Assembly (NCBI RefSeq): GCF_002269255.1
Contig: NZ_CP022826.1
Span: 1 to 64,000, forward strand
Length of the DNA: 64,000 nucleotides
Direction: 5' to 3'
Origin: Klebsiella quasivariicola
Lineage (GTDB): Bacteria > Pseudomonadota > Gammaproteobacteria > Enterobacterales > Enterobacteriaceae
A program made the position numbers and the translations under genes. Numbering within the stretch: position 1 is the first letter of the stretch; the number at the start of each line of letters is the position of its first letter. The notes under the pieces were generated by a model. The model did not search any database. It worked only from the letters and a program-made list of their open reading frames with translations, and had not been told where the DNA came from. Positions 23,471 to 31,403 of this stretch are shown here, piece after piece.

Positions 23471-24154
23471 TTAAATGGTCGCCGCCTGCCGGGCGTCTGC
23501 CTGCATCATGGCGTCAATCAGGGCGCCGGCGCAGGCAATATTCAGGCACGTCATGTTCGATTTCAGGGTCGCCATCATGTCCGCGCGGCTTCTTTTCAGA
23601 AACGGCTGCAGCGGACCACGATAGCCCTGTGAGGTCACGATAATCAGCTGAGTGGCCGCATCATGCAGTGCCGGCACGCCGGCCAGAATATCCTGCTCAG
23701 CCGCGCTGATATACACGGGTGAACCGGCGATCACAAAGCGCTCGTCCGGGCAGCGTTGCATCAGCTCAGCCAGGGAGGCGCAGCGGCCAGCCAGCGGGGG
23801 CCGTGCCGTCAGTGAGCCCCAGACGGTCGCCGGCGCGAAGGGCATGGCGTGAAACGTTGCCTCATACGCGACCGCCGGATCGGTATGGTGGCGCAGCCCC
23901 AGACCGGCCGACATGGCCCACAGCTCGATGCCCGGCCACCGCGCCGCGATACCGCGGGCACGCAGCCAGTGTGCGCCCCGGTAAAGCTCTCCCGTTTCCA
24001 GCACCCTGCCAGGACGGCGGGCAGCCTGGGCGATCAGCCTGTACCAGCCGTCAAAGGCGTCATCAAGGGAAGTGTCGCCCGGAAAAACGGTATCCTCCAC
24101 GCTGCCCGCCTTGCGCCGGGTACAGGTGGTGATGAGGTGAAGACGTCTGTTCAT
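23471..24154 (-). CDS. Unknown protein resembling DUF6884-type proteins
   Basis: The 227-residue protein has an N-terminal LITTCTRRKAGS, later ETGELYRGAHWLRARGI and WAMSAGLGLRHHTDP. This layout (an N-terminal Thr/Cys-Lys motif, an ELYRG block and a Ser-Ala-Gly-Leu-Gly-Leu block) recalls a family distantly related to tRNA-guanine transglycosylase and DNA base-modification proteins. That link is weak and from memory. It is the last gene of the leftward run starting at 25704 and begins directly after the stop of the HTH gene. Confidence 0.5.
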   Translation of the reverse strand: MNRRLHLITTCTRRKAGSVEDTVFPGDTSLDDAFDGWYRLIAQAARRPGRVLETGELYRGAHWLRARGIAARWPGIELWAMSAGLGLRHHTDPAVAYEATFHAMPFAPATVWGSLTARPPLAGRCASLAELMQRCPDERFVIAGSPVYISAAEQDILAGVPALHDAATQLIIVTSQGYRGPLQPFLKRSRADMMATLKSNMTCLNIACAGALIDAMMQADARQAATI

Positions 24155-24412
24155 TCAGGGCCTCCCGGCTCTGGTGCGTCTGTGCGGTTCGCCGGGCCGC
24201 CGGGCACGAATATCGGGCAGACCCCGGCAGGCATCGTTCCAGTGCGTGCCCCGTTCGGGGTTATTGGCCAGCTTACTGATCCAGGTTTCTGACACATTCC
24301 AGCGGCGGGCCAGCTCCTTCTGCTTCCAGCCTTTCGCCCTGAGCAGCGCCCGCCACTCCTGCGGGGAAAGCGGCGCCGCCGTGATGCCGGCCGCATGACA
24401 GGTCGTTTTCAT
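24155..24412 (-). CDS. Small helix-turn-helix protein
   Basis: The 85-residue protein has a clear HTH near residues 15-50 (LSPQEWRALLRAKGWKQKEL, then WNVSETWISKLANNPERG) and a basic Arg/Pro tail. I chose the ATG at 24412 with GGGAG before it. A longer frame would run into the upstream gene. It may regulate its own operon. Confidence 0.6.
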   Translation of the reverse strand: MKTTCHAAGITAAPLSPQEWRALLRAKGWKQKELARRWNVSETWISKLANNPERGTHWNDACRGLPDIRARRPGEPHRRTRAGRP

Positions 24413-24429
24413 CGCGTATGCTCCCGGCC

Positions 24430-25704
24430 CTAATCCTGCCCCGGCCGTGCCGGCTGGATTTGACGCAGTATTGTTGTTGCCTGCCATCCCGTAAACCCGA
24501 AGGTATCGGCCAGTTCGCCGGGCAGTGACGCGGCCAGGCGCGGCAGTTCGTCCGGGGATTCATTGTGAAAGACAAAACTGACCCCCTCATCCCTGATGCG
24601 CGACATCAACATTGCAATAAGCCGGTGCGGTCCCTCATGGCTGGCGTATTCCGTGACCTTTTCAGTAAACCGCCGGGGATTGCTGCAGCTGATACCCCGG
24701 TCGGCCAGGAACGCCAGAAAGCGCTGCAGGAAACCGGGGAGATCCCTGGCGGTCAGGGCGGGTTTCAGCACCGCTTCTGCCTGGGCCTGTGTGAAGCCAA
24801 ACGCCGCCGCCAGCTCAGGGGAAAAGTCCGGCGTGTCAGCGCTGGCCTCAAAAATGACGCCATCGTTTATGGCCTGCTGCATGTCCGGGGGCATATTCCC
24901 GATCATATTTTCACGCACGCCCCATGCACGGCCGGCGCTTTCGGTCAGTCTCTGCGGATCGCTGCAGCTGACGCCCCGCTCCGCCAGGAACGTCAGGAAA
25001 CGCTGCAGGACGGCGGCGCCGATCTCGCCGGAGACGGGCGCTTCCCCGGAGGGATAGAAGACCCTGACGTTGGTGTTATCCAGTAAGGCCTGTTCAGCGC
25101 CGGCGCCGGACCCGGTGCTTTTTCCGCTCCGCCAGGCCGTATTATTTCGACTGACGATGGCAGGATCGACATGTTCGCTGTCCACGATGCTGTTAATGAA
25201 CGTCACTGACTGTTCTTCGCTGAAATCAAAGTCGCGCTGTAACAGGGACAGCAGCCTGTCATGCCAGTCATCTTTCACGCGACTGGCGGCATTAACCATG
25301 AACGTGACGTTCAGTACACCGGCCAGTAAACAGGCAGCCTGGTCGGCCACATACAGGCTGAAGTACTCCAGTACCGCCTGTTCAAATGCAGCGGGATCGC
25401 AGCAGACCACTTCCACAGCTCCCAGCGACTGCAGAAACCGCCGGGTGTTTTCGGTCACAGCGTCGGCGGGATTGAGGGCGATGGCGCGGCCGCGCTGTGA
25501 CTGGATGTCAAATGTGACGATACGCTCCGTGACGGGCATCCGGCCGTGATCGGCGATGAAGCGGTAAAGCTGCTCCACTGCTTCCGTGGCGGTCATGCCC
25601 ATTGCCTCCAGACGCAGTTCGGCGCGTTTCTTCAGCTGCTCATCGAGACGCACGGTCAGCTGGGCGTTTTTGGCCCGCTTTTTACGTTCAAAAAAACCGG
25701 TCAT
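24430..25704 (-). CDS. RelB/DinJ-domain protein with three degenerate repeats
   Basis: The 424-residue protein opens with a RelB/DinJ-like ribbon-helix-helix (NAQLTVRLDEQLKKRAELRL, then MGMTATEAVEQLYRFIADHG), normally the DNA-binding part of an antitoxin of about 85 residues. It then has three related stretches of 80-90 residues (about 89-174, 234-314 and 327-415). Each opens with RFLxxLxxxxVxCxxPxxFtE and two end in ELAxxFGFTxxQAxxxL. No toxin gene is adjacent. GGAAGGAG precedes the ATG at 25704. The function is unknown. Confidence 0.65.
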   Translation of the reverse strand: MTGFFERKKRAKNAQLTVRLDEQLKKRAELRLEAMGMTATEAVEQLYRFIADHGRMPVTERIVTFDIQSQRGRAIALNPADAVTENTRRFLQSLGAVEVVCCDPAAFEQAVLEYFSLYVADQAACLLAGVLNVTFMVNAASRVKDDWHDRLLSLLQRDFDFSEEQSVTFINSIVDSEHVDPAIVSRNNTAWRSGKSTGSGAGAEQALLDNTNVRVFYPSGEAPVSGEIGAAVLQRFLTFLAERGVSCSDPQRLTESAGRAWGVRENMIGNMPPDMQQAINDGVIFEASADTPDFSPELAAAFGFTQAQAEAVLKPALTARDLPGFLQRFLAFLADRGISCSNPRRFTEKVTEYASHEGPHRLIAMLMSRIRDEGVSFVFHNESPDELPRLAASLPGELADTFGFTGWQATTILRQIQPARPGQD

Positions 25705-26231
25705 GCTCCTTCCTTTTTGTACAGTCATTTGGCTTTACATAATGTACAGCCATTTGTACCGCACTTTTGCGCGCGGGACCACATTTTTTCACCGTTGCGG
25801 TTTAGCGGTATTCTCCGCAGCGCCGCCACTTATCCACCGTTTCTGTGGATAACGCTATATGTAGTGGCTCCGTCAGCTGAGAACGGCACAAGATATGGTG
25901 CCCGCGCACGGCAACCGTGCGACCGTCCCCCTGCCTTCCTCTCCCTGTTGATTTCGCTTTTTTCGGTATTTACGTTTTTTCCGCAATGGCGGCACCGGCG
26001 AAAAGGTATTTTCCGGTGGTTGCAGGCGTAAAAGTCACAAGGTGAAAAGATAAGGGGGCGAATCATCCGGCGGGGTAAATCGTGCGGTCGTCATGCAGCG
26101 TGATGATTACCGGTGTGTCGCTTCATTGAATTAGCTTTTAGTGCTAAATCTAAATATTTATAATATACGCATGAAACCTAATTTATTAGAGTATGGTTAT
26201 TCAGTAAACAACGGCAAGCGGAGTGAACGGG
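25705..26231. other. Intergenic region with a DnaA-box pair
   Basis: The region separates divergent operons and should contain promoters for both. The one clear feature is the inverted DnaA-box pair at 25830-25852. A run of purine-rich hairpins (cgaaaaggtattttccgg region, about 25997) and an AT-rich block near 26140-26200 follow. No gene with credible coding signals is seen. Confidence 0.4.
25830..25852. repeat. Convergent DnaA-box pair
   Basis: TTATCCACC (25830-25838) and TGTGGATAA (25844-25852) are two DnaA boxes in inverted orientation separated by five bases. The second is a perfect consensus box and the first has one mismatch. They form an 8-bp perfect inverted repeat. This may be a DnaA-titrating or primosome-loading site away from the main origin. 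Confidence 0.55.
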
Positions 26232-26588
26232 ATGGAATATGAAGCGTACAAGGTTCGCGGCTACGGCTTCGGACTGAAGAAAGAGATCACCGGCGTGCTG
26301 GGTCGTTACCCCACGCAGGAAGAGGCGCAGAAGGTCGCGGACGACTACACGCAGGCCTGCCTGCGGGATAACCTGCCGGACAGTTACGATATGGGCATGG
26401 TCCGGCCGGTCGCTGCCGGCGAACCTGCTGCCCTCGATCCGGACGTGTTTCGCGGTCCGGGCGCGCCGTTCCTGATGGATGCCGGCCAGATAACCACGGG
26501 TCACACGGTATGCCTGGGCAAAGCAGCGGATGGAAAACGGTTTTATTTTGGCGGGGAGCATTCCGATGGCCACCAAACATATAAATGA
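26232..26588 (+). CDS. Unknown protein, first of a three-gene operon
   Basis: The 118-residue protein begins MEYEAYKVRGYGFGLKKE and contains PTQEEAQKVADDYTQAC. No family is recognised. GAACGGG precedes the ATG at 26232. The next gene starts inside its 3' end (22-bp overlap), so they are translationally coupled. Confidence 0.55.
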   Translation: MEYEAYKVRGYGFGLKKEITGVLGRYPTQEEAQKVADDYTQACLRDNLPDSYDMGMVRPVAAGEPAALDPDVFRGPGAPFLMDAGQITTGHTVCLGKAADGKRFYFGGEHSDGHQTYK

Positions 26589-27144
26589 TGAGCTCTGGAA
26601 TCGCATTGAGGCGCTGACCGTCAAAGCGAACACCATGCATGGGCTGCTGCGGCCGATTAAAGAGGCTGAAGTACTGCATCTTGTCCTGCAGCGTGGCCTG
26701 GAGCTGCTTACGGACGACGATCTGCTGCAGCTGGGCAAGTACCGGCGGCCGATTGGATTCGTGCTGCGTCGGCCGGGCATGGAGATGCTGAAGCTGGATA
26801 CTCTGAGTATGGCTGACGCCGCTACTATCCTCATGCGCAGCGGACCGGCAACGCTGTGCATCTGGAGTCGTGACGATATCCTGCGTCAGGCCGGTGAAGA
26901 TGTGATCCGCGAACGACTGCCGGATGCAGCCCTGCTGTCGGAGGGGGATGACCGGGCCCGGTTCCAGACGCTGCTGCCCGGATTCTGGAACGCCGCGCAC
27001 CGGGGGGAAACGGCCGTGATTTCCCTGCGGGCTGACAGTGCGGATTACGCGATTGCGCGTATAACCGATCTGATGTGTGAAGCCCTACTGGGTTATAAAG
27101 GGCAGCGGGCCTGGCGGCCAGCTGAAGACGAACAGGGGGAATAA
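26566..27144 (+). CDS. Unknown protein, second of a three-gene operon
   Basis: The 192-residue protein begins MATKHINDELWNRIEALTVK with an N-terminal stretch reminiscent of a ribbon-helix-helix (EAEVLHLVLQRGLELLTDDD). The remainder is not recognised. The start at 26566 has GGGGAG before it. It is followed after one base by the next gene. Confidence 0.55.
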   Translation: MATKHINDELWNRIEALTVKANTMHGLLRPIKEAEVLHLVLQRGLELLTDDDLLQLGKYRRPIGFVLRRPGMEMLKLDTLSMADAATILMRSGPATLCIWSRDDILRQAGEDVIRERLPDAALLSEGDDRARFQTLLPGFWNAAHRGETAVISLRADSADYAIARITDLMCEALLGYKGQRAWRPAEDEQGE

Positions 27145-27145
27145 C

Positions 27146-27553
27146 ATGGTGACTCAGCCTATGGTGCTTCTGGGCGCGGTACACCCCGTAGCGGGTTATC
27201 TCTTCCTGGAAGTGATCCCTGACAGTGAGGTTGGCTTCGTTGATATATATCAGCTGACCGACCGTCTTTATGTTGGCGATTATCTGGTCATTAACAATCC
27301 GGAATGGCGGCGGCGTGAACCTGCATTTGACGGCCGGCCGTGGGATGAATGGGTGATCCGTGAACACCTGTCCCGCATAGACTGGTATTCGAATGACACC
27401 ATTCTGAGGTTATGTCAGAGGCACAATCTGTCATGTGCTGACCTGCAAAAGTGGGGAGAAAACGTGGCACGCTGGAAGGATGTACCGGTGATGGTAGCGC
27501 GTGAAGAAGACGACGTGTCCATCACACTTCTTTCAGGGTTTACAGATAACTGA
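27146..27553 (+). CDS. Unknown protein, third of a three-gene operon
   Basis: The 135-residue protein begins MVTQPMVLLGAVHPVAGYLF. GGGGGAATAAC precedes the start. It has a Trp-rich acidic core (WDEWVIREHLSRIDWYS). No family is recognised. A terminator at 27566 closes the operon. Confidence 0.55.
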   Translation: MVTQPMVLLGAVHPVAGYLFLEVIPDSEVGFVDIYQLTDRLYVGDYLVINNPEWRRREPAFDGRPWDEWVIREHLSRIDWYSNDTILRLCQRHNLSCADLQKWGENVARWKDVPVMVAREEDDVSITLLSGFTDN

Positions 27554-27565
27554 TGATGCATACAC

Positions 27566-27598
27566 AAAAGGCGTCCAACTGGTGAGGAAGGGCGCCTT
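27566..27598 (+). terminator. Intrinsic terminator after the unknown operon
   Basis: AAAGGCG(tcc)... and ...GGGCGCCTTTT form a GC stem with a T-run, just after the stop of the gene ending at 27553. Confidence 0.65.
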
Positions 27599-27705
27599 TT
27601 AATTATAGACCTTTTTATTACTTAACTTTCTGTCGGAGTAAACGGAAAATTAATCTGTTAATCACTGCGAGTATAAATCCCCGATAAGCGTGGTGCAACG
27701 CCCTA

Positions 27706-28251
27706 TCAGAAGTAACCGCCGGTGGTTGAATCCAGTGCCCTGAACAGGCTGTCCTGGGCTGCTTCCAGCAGACGACCTGGCAGACGGAGTTCATTCACGC
27801 GGTAACTCTGCCCGGTCTGTGTGGTCACTGTGAGGTAATACTGATCGTCAAACTGCTGACCGGCACCGATATGCACGATGGTGGCCGTGTCGATCCAGCA
27901 CAGGTTTGTGCCTTCCGCGTCCTCAAGTGGTTTGATTCGGCCTTTCAGCCACTTCTGCGGGCGACCCGGCCGGCATTTGATCGTGATGCCGTGCTTATAG
28001 CCGCGGGTTCTGGCCACAAAGGCCGCTATTTTATCTTTATCCAGTTCCTGCGCCGGGGTGAGCTTACTGAAACTGGACGGAGAGAAGTTATACTGCAATT
28101 CTTCAAACAGGTTCAGGTACGTGGCTTCATCATCCAGATTGTCCCCGCGTTCTTTCAGCATGGAGCCCCAGATCCTCTCCATTTCGCCCTTCAGCGCCAG
28201 TTTAACCGCCTCAAATTCTTCCTGATGTTCATCGTAGTAGTTGATATCCAT
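27706..28251 (-). CDS. Unknown protein behind a shared dyad operator
   Basis: The 181-residue protein begins MDINYYDEHQEEFEAVKLAL, is acidic at the N-terminus and ends STTGGYF. No domain is recognised. AGGAGAC precedes the ATG. Its upstream region carries the 16-base dyad at 28305-28320, also found at 41608, so the two loci may share a regulator. Confidence 0.55.
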   Translation of the reverse strand: MDINYYDEHQEEFEAVKLALKGEMERIWGSMLKERGDNLDDEATYLNLFEELQYNFSPSSFSKLTPAQELDKDKIAAFVARTRGYKHGITIKCRPGRPQKWLKGRIKPLEDAEGTNLCWIDTATIVHIGAGQQFDDQYYLTVTTQTGQSYRVNELRLPGRLLEAAQDSLFRALDSTTGGYF

Positions 28252-28304
28252 CGTGTCTCCTGTTGTGTTTATGGCGAATTTGCGGAATTAATATACATAA
28301 AAAA

Positions 28305-28320
28305 TGTTCAAATATGAACA
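28305..28320. promoter_or_regulatory. Dyad operator candidate, copy 1
   Basis: TGTTCAAATATGAACA is a 16-base dyad with six-base perfect arms. It lies 54 bases before the leftward gene starting at 28251 and about 70 bases before the rightward gene at 28392. The same sequence, reversed, occurs at 41608-41623. Confidence 0.55.
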
Positions 28321-28391
28321 TTTTCAGGCTATAAATACAGGCAGATTATAACAGGCCAGTCCACCAGGATTCGGCCAGGAGCTGAGTACGC

Positions 28392-28862
28392 ATGATAAAG
28401 AAACCACTTATTGCCGGCATCATGCTGGTTGTGGCGCACACCGCCGGCGCTGCGCAGGGTGATGATACCAATCTGCAGCAGATTTATACCGAGGCGGGCA
28501 TTCAGGGGATATGCAGCGCCGGGATGCTGGCTGTGCCGGAAGGGGCCAGGGATGAAGTTGTCCCGCAGAACGTCAGACACCTCCTGGTTCAGTGTGCCTA
28601 TTTCGACGAGCAGCAGTTGCGCCGGCGTGCCGGCCTGCCGGCTCAGACATTTAGCCACTGGCGTGACCGCAATGCGGTCCTTAATCTGTCGTCTGACCAG
28701 GTATCTGATGCGCTCTGGCTGTCAGCGTGGCGTGATTTCCGGGCACAACTGGCCTCGGCCTACCCGGCCCCGGCGGAAAAAAGGCACAGGGGAAAGAGGC
28801 CGTACCCGCCGGCACGAAGCCCGGCACTGAGCATGGGAGTGCGGCGGATTGACCGGCTTTGA
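28392..28862 (+). CDS. Exported protein of unknown function
   Basis: The 156-residue protein begins MIKKPLIAGIMLVVAHTAGA, a signal peptide with likely cleavage after AAQ or AGA. The mature part has two cysteines (GICSAGM and VQCAYF), possibly a disulfide. The C-terminus is basic and overlaps the next gene. It is first of a tight rightward operon. Confidence 0.55.
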   Translation: MIKKPLIAGIMLVVAHTAGAAQGDDTNLQQIYTEAGIQGICSAGMLAVPEGARDEVVPQNVRHLLVQCAYFDEQQLRRRAGLPAQTFSHWRDRNAVLNLSSDQVSDALWLSAWRDFRAQLASAYPAPAEKRHRGKRPYPPARSPALSMGVRRIDRL

Positions 28863-29097
28863 CTTGATCCTGTGGCGACGGGGCCTGAACTGGACCCAGG
28901 AACGCGCCGCGGCTGAGCTCGGTATCAGCCGTACCAGCCTGGTAAAATATGAGGACGGTGAGACAGTACCCCGGACCATACAACTTGCCACCGTCGCGCT
29001 GACGCTGAAAGCGGAATGGCCCACCCTGAAAACCATGAGCAAAGACAGGCTGCTGCGGCAGCTGAAGTATGAAGTGCTGAGGATCGATAATGAATGA
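28849..29097 (+). CDS. Xre-type helix-turn-helix regulator
   Basis: The 82-residue protein has an HTH_3-like core (DLILWRRGLNWTQERAAAEL, then GISRTSLVKYEDGETVP). The start is a TTG at 28849, overlapping the previous gene by 14 bases. No ATG or GTG is available before the HTH. It probably regulates the operon 28392-30404 and may bind the dyad at 28305, which is inference. Confidence 0.7.
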   Translation: MTGFDLILWRRGLNWTQERAAAELGISRTSLVKYEDGETVPRTIQLATVALTLKAEWPTLKTMSKDRLLRQLKYEVLRIDNE

Positions 29098-29677
29098 GTC
29101 CATCCATGTTGTCGGCTCTTTTATCCTTGCGGGTATCCTGCTGTATGGCCTCTGGCTGGGTACACGGCGACGCCGGCGCCGGCACGAACGGAAACAGGCC
29201 AGCGCGGTACGTGTGATCGATAAAATTAATACGTTTCCGCATTTCGGGCAGAAAATTGCCTATCTGCGCAAGATTGACCCGTTTGTGTTCGAAGAGCTGC
29301 TGCTTGAAGGCTTTGAACGCCGAGGCTTTGAAGTGATCCGTAACCGCCGGTATACCGGTGACGGCGGGATTGATGGCCGTGTGAAGATTGATGGCCAGAC
29401 CTGGCTTATCCAGGCCAAACGCTATACCAGCTATATTGCCGTTGGCCACGTCCGTGACTTCAGCGACCTGCTGAACGCCACCGGTGCCCGCGGTTTTTTC
29501 TGCCATACCGGCAAAACGCGCGAAGGAACCAAATCGCTCATTCGCGGAGACAGCCGTATGATCCTGGTCAGTGGCCAGAAGCTGCTAGACCTTATTGCCA
29601 CCGATGCGCCGTTTATCCCGTATCCGGGATACCGGCCACCGGCCGAAATGGTTCAACCTGAACAGGAGACAACATGA
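29090..29677 (+). CDS. Membrane-anchored Mrr-like restriction endonuclease
   Basis: The 195-residue protein has an N-terminal transmembrane segment (about residues 7-24) followed by a very basic patch (TRRRRRRHER) and an Mrr-cat/PD-(D/E)XK domain. The nuclease core reads RRYTGDGGIDGRVKIDGQTW, then LIQAKRY, giving the Asp and Gln-x-Lys residues. This family cuts DNA, often modified DNA. The membrane anchor suggests action at the inner face of the membrane. The start overlaps the HTH gene by 8 bases. Confidence 0.75.
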   Translation: MNESIHVVGSFILAGILLYGLWLGTRRRRRRHERKQASAVRVIDKINTFPHFGQKIAYLRKIDPFVFEELLLEGFERRGFEVIRNRRYTGDGGIDGRVKIDGQTWLIQAKRYTSYIAVGHVRDFSDLLNATGARGFFCHTGKTREGTKSLIRGDSRMILVSGQKLLDLIATDAPFIPYPGYRPPAEMVQPEQETT

Positions 29678-30159
29678 AATTCAAAGGATACGTCGCCGCC
29701 CTGCCGGCACTGTTGCTGACAGGGTGCGCCATGCTCCCCGGACAGCCCACCGATTATGACCGCTTCTGTAACGTCTCAGGCATCGCCAGCCACGGCGAAA
29801 CCTACCGTGTCAGTGACAGCCAGGATTTCTGGTTAACCCCGAACGGCCGCTATCTCAGCCAGGCTGAGTACAGCAGTCCGGCTGATACGCTTCAGAAACT
29901 GACGGGTGTGGTCAGTGGTGAAGATCCTGACCAGGTGCGGAAGAACGCCGTCAGGGTAAGGGTGTTCCGCGTCGAGAGTGAAAACAGCCATAAAGGTGCG
30001 TGCCTGCCTGTGCGTTATGACGATAATGGCGCACAGCGTAAAATGGATTCACTGACTAACGGCCGCCGTATGGTGGTATTCAGTGAAGATGAAGGTCAGT
30101 CTGGTCAGCAGATTTACAACAAAAGTCGTGGTACAGGATTCAGTTACAGGTTGTTATGA
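29674..30159 (+). CDS. Lipoprotein of unknown function
   Basis: The 161-residue protein begins with a lipoprotein signal peptide and lipobox LLTGCAML (Cys near residue 18). The mature part is Ser/Tyr-rich with two more cysteines (RFCNVSG, KGACLPVR). It overlaps the nuclease stop by four bases (ATGA). Confidence 0.65.
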   Translation: MKFKGYVAALPALLLTGCAMLPGQPTDYDRFCNVSGIASHGETYRVSDSQDFWLTPNGRYLSQAEYSSPADTLQKLTGVVSGEDPDQVRKNAVRVRVFRVESENSHKGACLPVRYDDNGAQRKMDSLTNGRRMVVFSEDEGQSGQQIYNKSRGTGFSYRLL

Positions 30160-30404
30160 GTGGATTGAAAGGCCGCCGAATCAGCGCGGATATGTTTGCT
30201 ATGATGTTAAAAGTACCTGTCGGGGAGCTGGTTTTTGCAGCCCGACACAACCAGCCGCTACACGGACAGGCGCTACCTCCTTACGGGATCGGCGGCGGGA
30301 AAAGCTGGAGCTCGACCGCCTCCACCCGCAGTATGACGTTTGATATGCAGGATGCGGTCGATTTCAGCGAGAAATTTCATAAAATTCAGTCGCCTGACGG
30401 CTGA
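30156..30404 (+). CDS. Unknown small protein, end of the 28392 operon
   Basis: The 82-residue protein begins MSGLKGRRISADMFAMMLKV. It overlaps the lipoprotein stop by four bases (ATGA). It contains a Gly/Ser-rich segment (GIGGGKSWSSTASTRS). No family is recognised. Confidence 0.5.
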   Translation: MSGLKGRRISADMFAMMLKVPVGELVFAARHNQPLHGQALPPYGIGGGKSWSSTASTRSMTFDMQDAVDFSEKFHKIQSPDG

Positions 30405-30422
30405 TTAGCGGATTTTAAAAAA

Positions 30423-31163
30423 TTGAACACTTTCCCCCTGCAAATTTCTCAGAATTCACGTAGCGACGCCATCGGGACCGGGCGCGTGACATATGCCTAC
30501 TTCGATTATGCCGATGCGCTGGCGCTGCGGGAGATGGCCAGCCAGGCTGATTTACCCAAATACCTGCTGGCCCCGGAGGTGTCGGTGTTTCTGCGGTATG
30601 TGCCAGACCTGCGCCAGCAGGTCCTTTTCGATACCCTCTGGAACACGGGCGCGCGTATTAATGAGGCGCTGGCGCTGACCGGCGCCAGCTTTCAGCTTGA
30701 CGGTTCCCGGCCGTTTGTCCGGCTGAAGACGCTTAAACAGCGTCAGCGTGGCCGCGGCAGGCCGGGCAAGGATGAGGAGGTGTTCCGTCTTGTTCCTCTG
30801 ACCGATCCTCAATATGTCAGGAAGGTGCGTGAATTTCTGACCACCCTGCGTATTGGTAAACAGCAGCTGCTCTGGCCGGTGCAGAGTGATAACACGCCGC
30901 GTAACTGGATCAGGAAGGCACTGGACCTCGCAAAACGTGACTCTGTCACTTTTAGTATCCCTGTTACCTGCCACACGTTCCGTCACAGCTTCTGTATGCA
31001 CCTGATCCAGCATGGGGTTCCGCTGAAAGTTGTACAGGCCTATGCCGGGCATTCCCGGCTGGAAACCACAGAAACCTACACGCGCGTGTTTGCGCTCGAT
31101 GTCGGCCGTCAGTATGGCGTCCGGTTCAGCCTGCCAGACAGTCATCTAACGCTTCCGGAATAA
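30423..31163 (+). CDS. Tyrosine recombinase (ResD/phage-integrase type)
   Basis: The 246-residue protein has the full catalytic set: Arg in NTGARINEALALTG, His and Arg in CHTFRHSFCMHL, His in GHSRLETTETY and Tyr in that last block. It is similar in size to ResD of F-type plasmids, which resolves plasmid multimers. The likely start is TTG at 30423. Its place next to the partition operon fits a stability function. The recombination site is not identified. Confidence 0.8.
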   Translation: MNTFPLQISQNSRSDAIGTGRVTYAYFDYADALALREMASQADLPKYLLAPEVSVFLRYVPDLRQQVLFDTLWNTGARINEALALTGASFQLDGSRPFVRLKTLKQRQRGRGRPGKDEEVFRLVPLTDPQYVRKVREFLTTLRIGKQQLLWPVQSDNTPRNWIRKALDLAKRDSVTFSIPVTCHTFRHSFCMHLIQHGVPLKVVQAYAGHSRLETTETYTRVFALDVGRQYGVRFSLPDSHLTLPE

Positions 31164-31403
31164 TCCGTATTCATCCCTGTTATTTCCTTATAAATCTAAA
31201 ATAATCTCTCATATTTCTATATTAGGCCGTTTTGAGGACGGCCTGACCGTCTTTTGTTGATTTTTATTCGGTATTTTTCTGTATTTTTCTATATTGGTGC
31301 ATCATTTTGTCTTTACACGTCAGCAGGGATGCGTAATAATCCATTTGAAAGCTGTATTTTTCCTGATTTCTACGGTTTTTTTCTAAATAATGTGAGGTTC
31401 AAA
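31164..31403. promoter_or_regulatory. Upstream region of stbAB, possible centromere (parC-like)
   Basis: The 240-bp AT-rich segment has a hairpin AGGCCGT/ACGGCCT at 31224-31244 followed by short repeats of TTTCTATATT(A/G)G near 31215-31226 and 31287-31297, plus tandem GTATTTTTCT. In R1-type systems ParR binds iterons just before parM. This is the expected place for them, but the iteron pattern here is weak. Confidence 0.4.

Noticed and set aside
27871..28317. A rightward 148-codon frame opposite the gene at 27706-28251
   Set aside because: The leftward frame has a proper ribosome-binding site (AGGAGAC) and a balanced composition. The rightward one does not.
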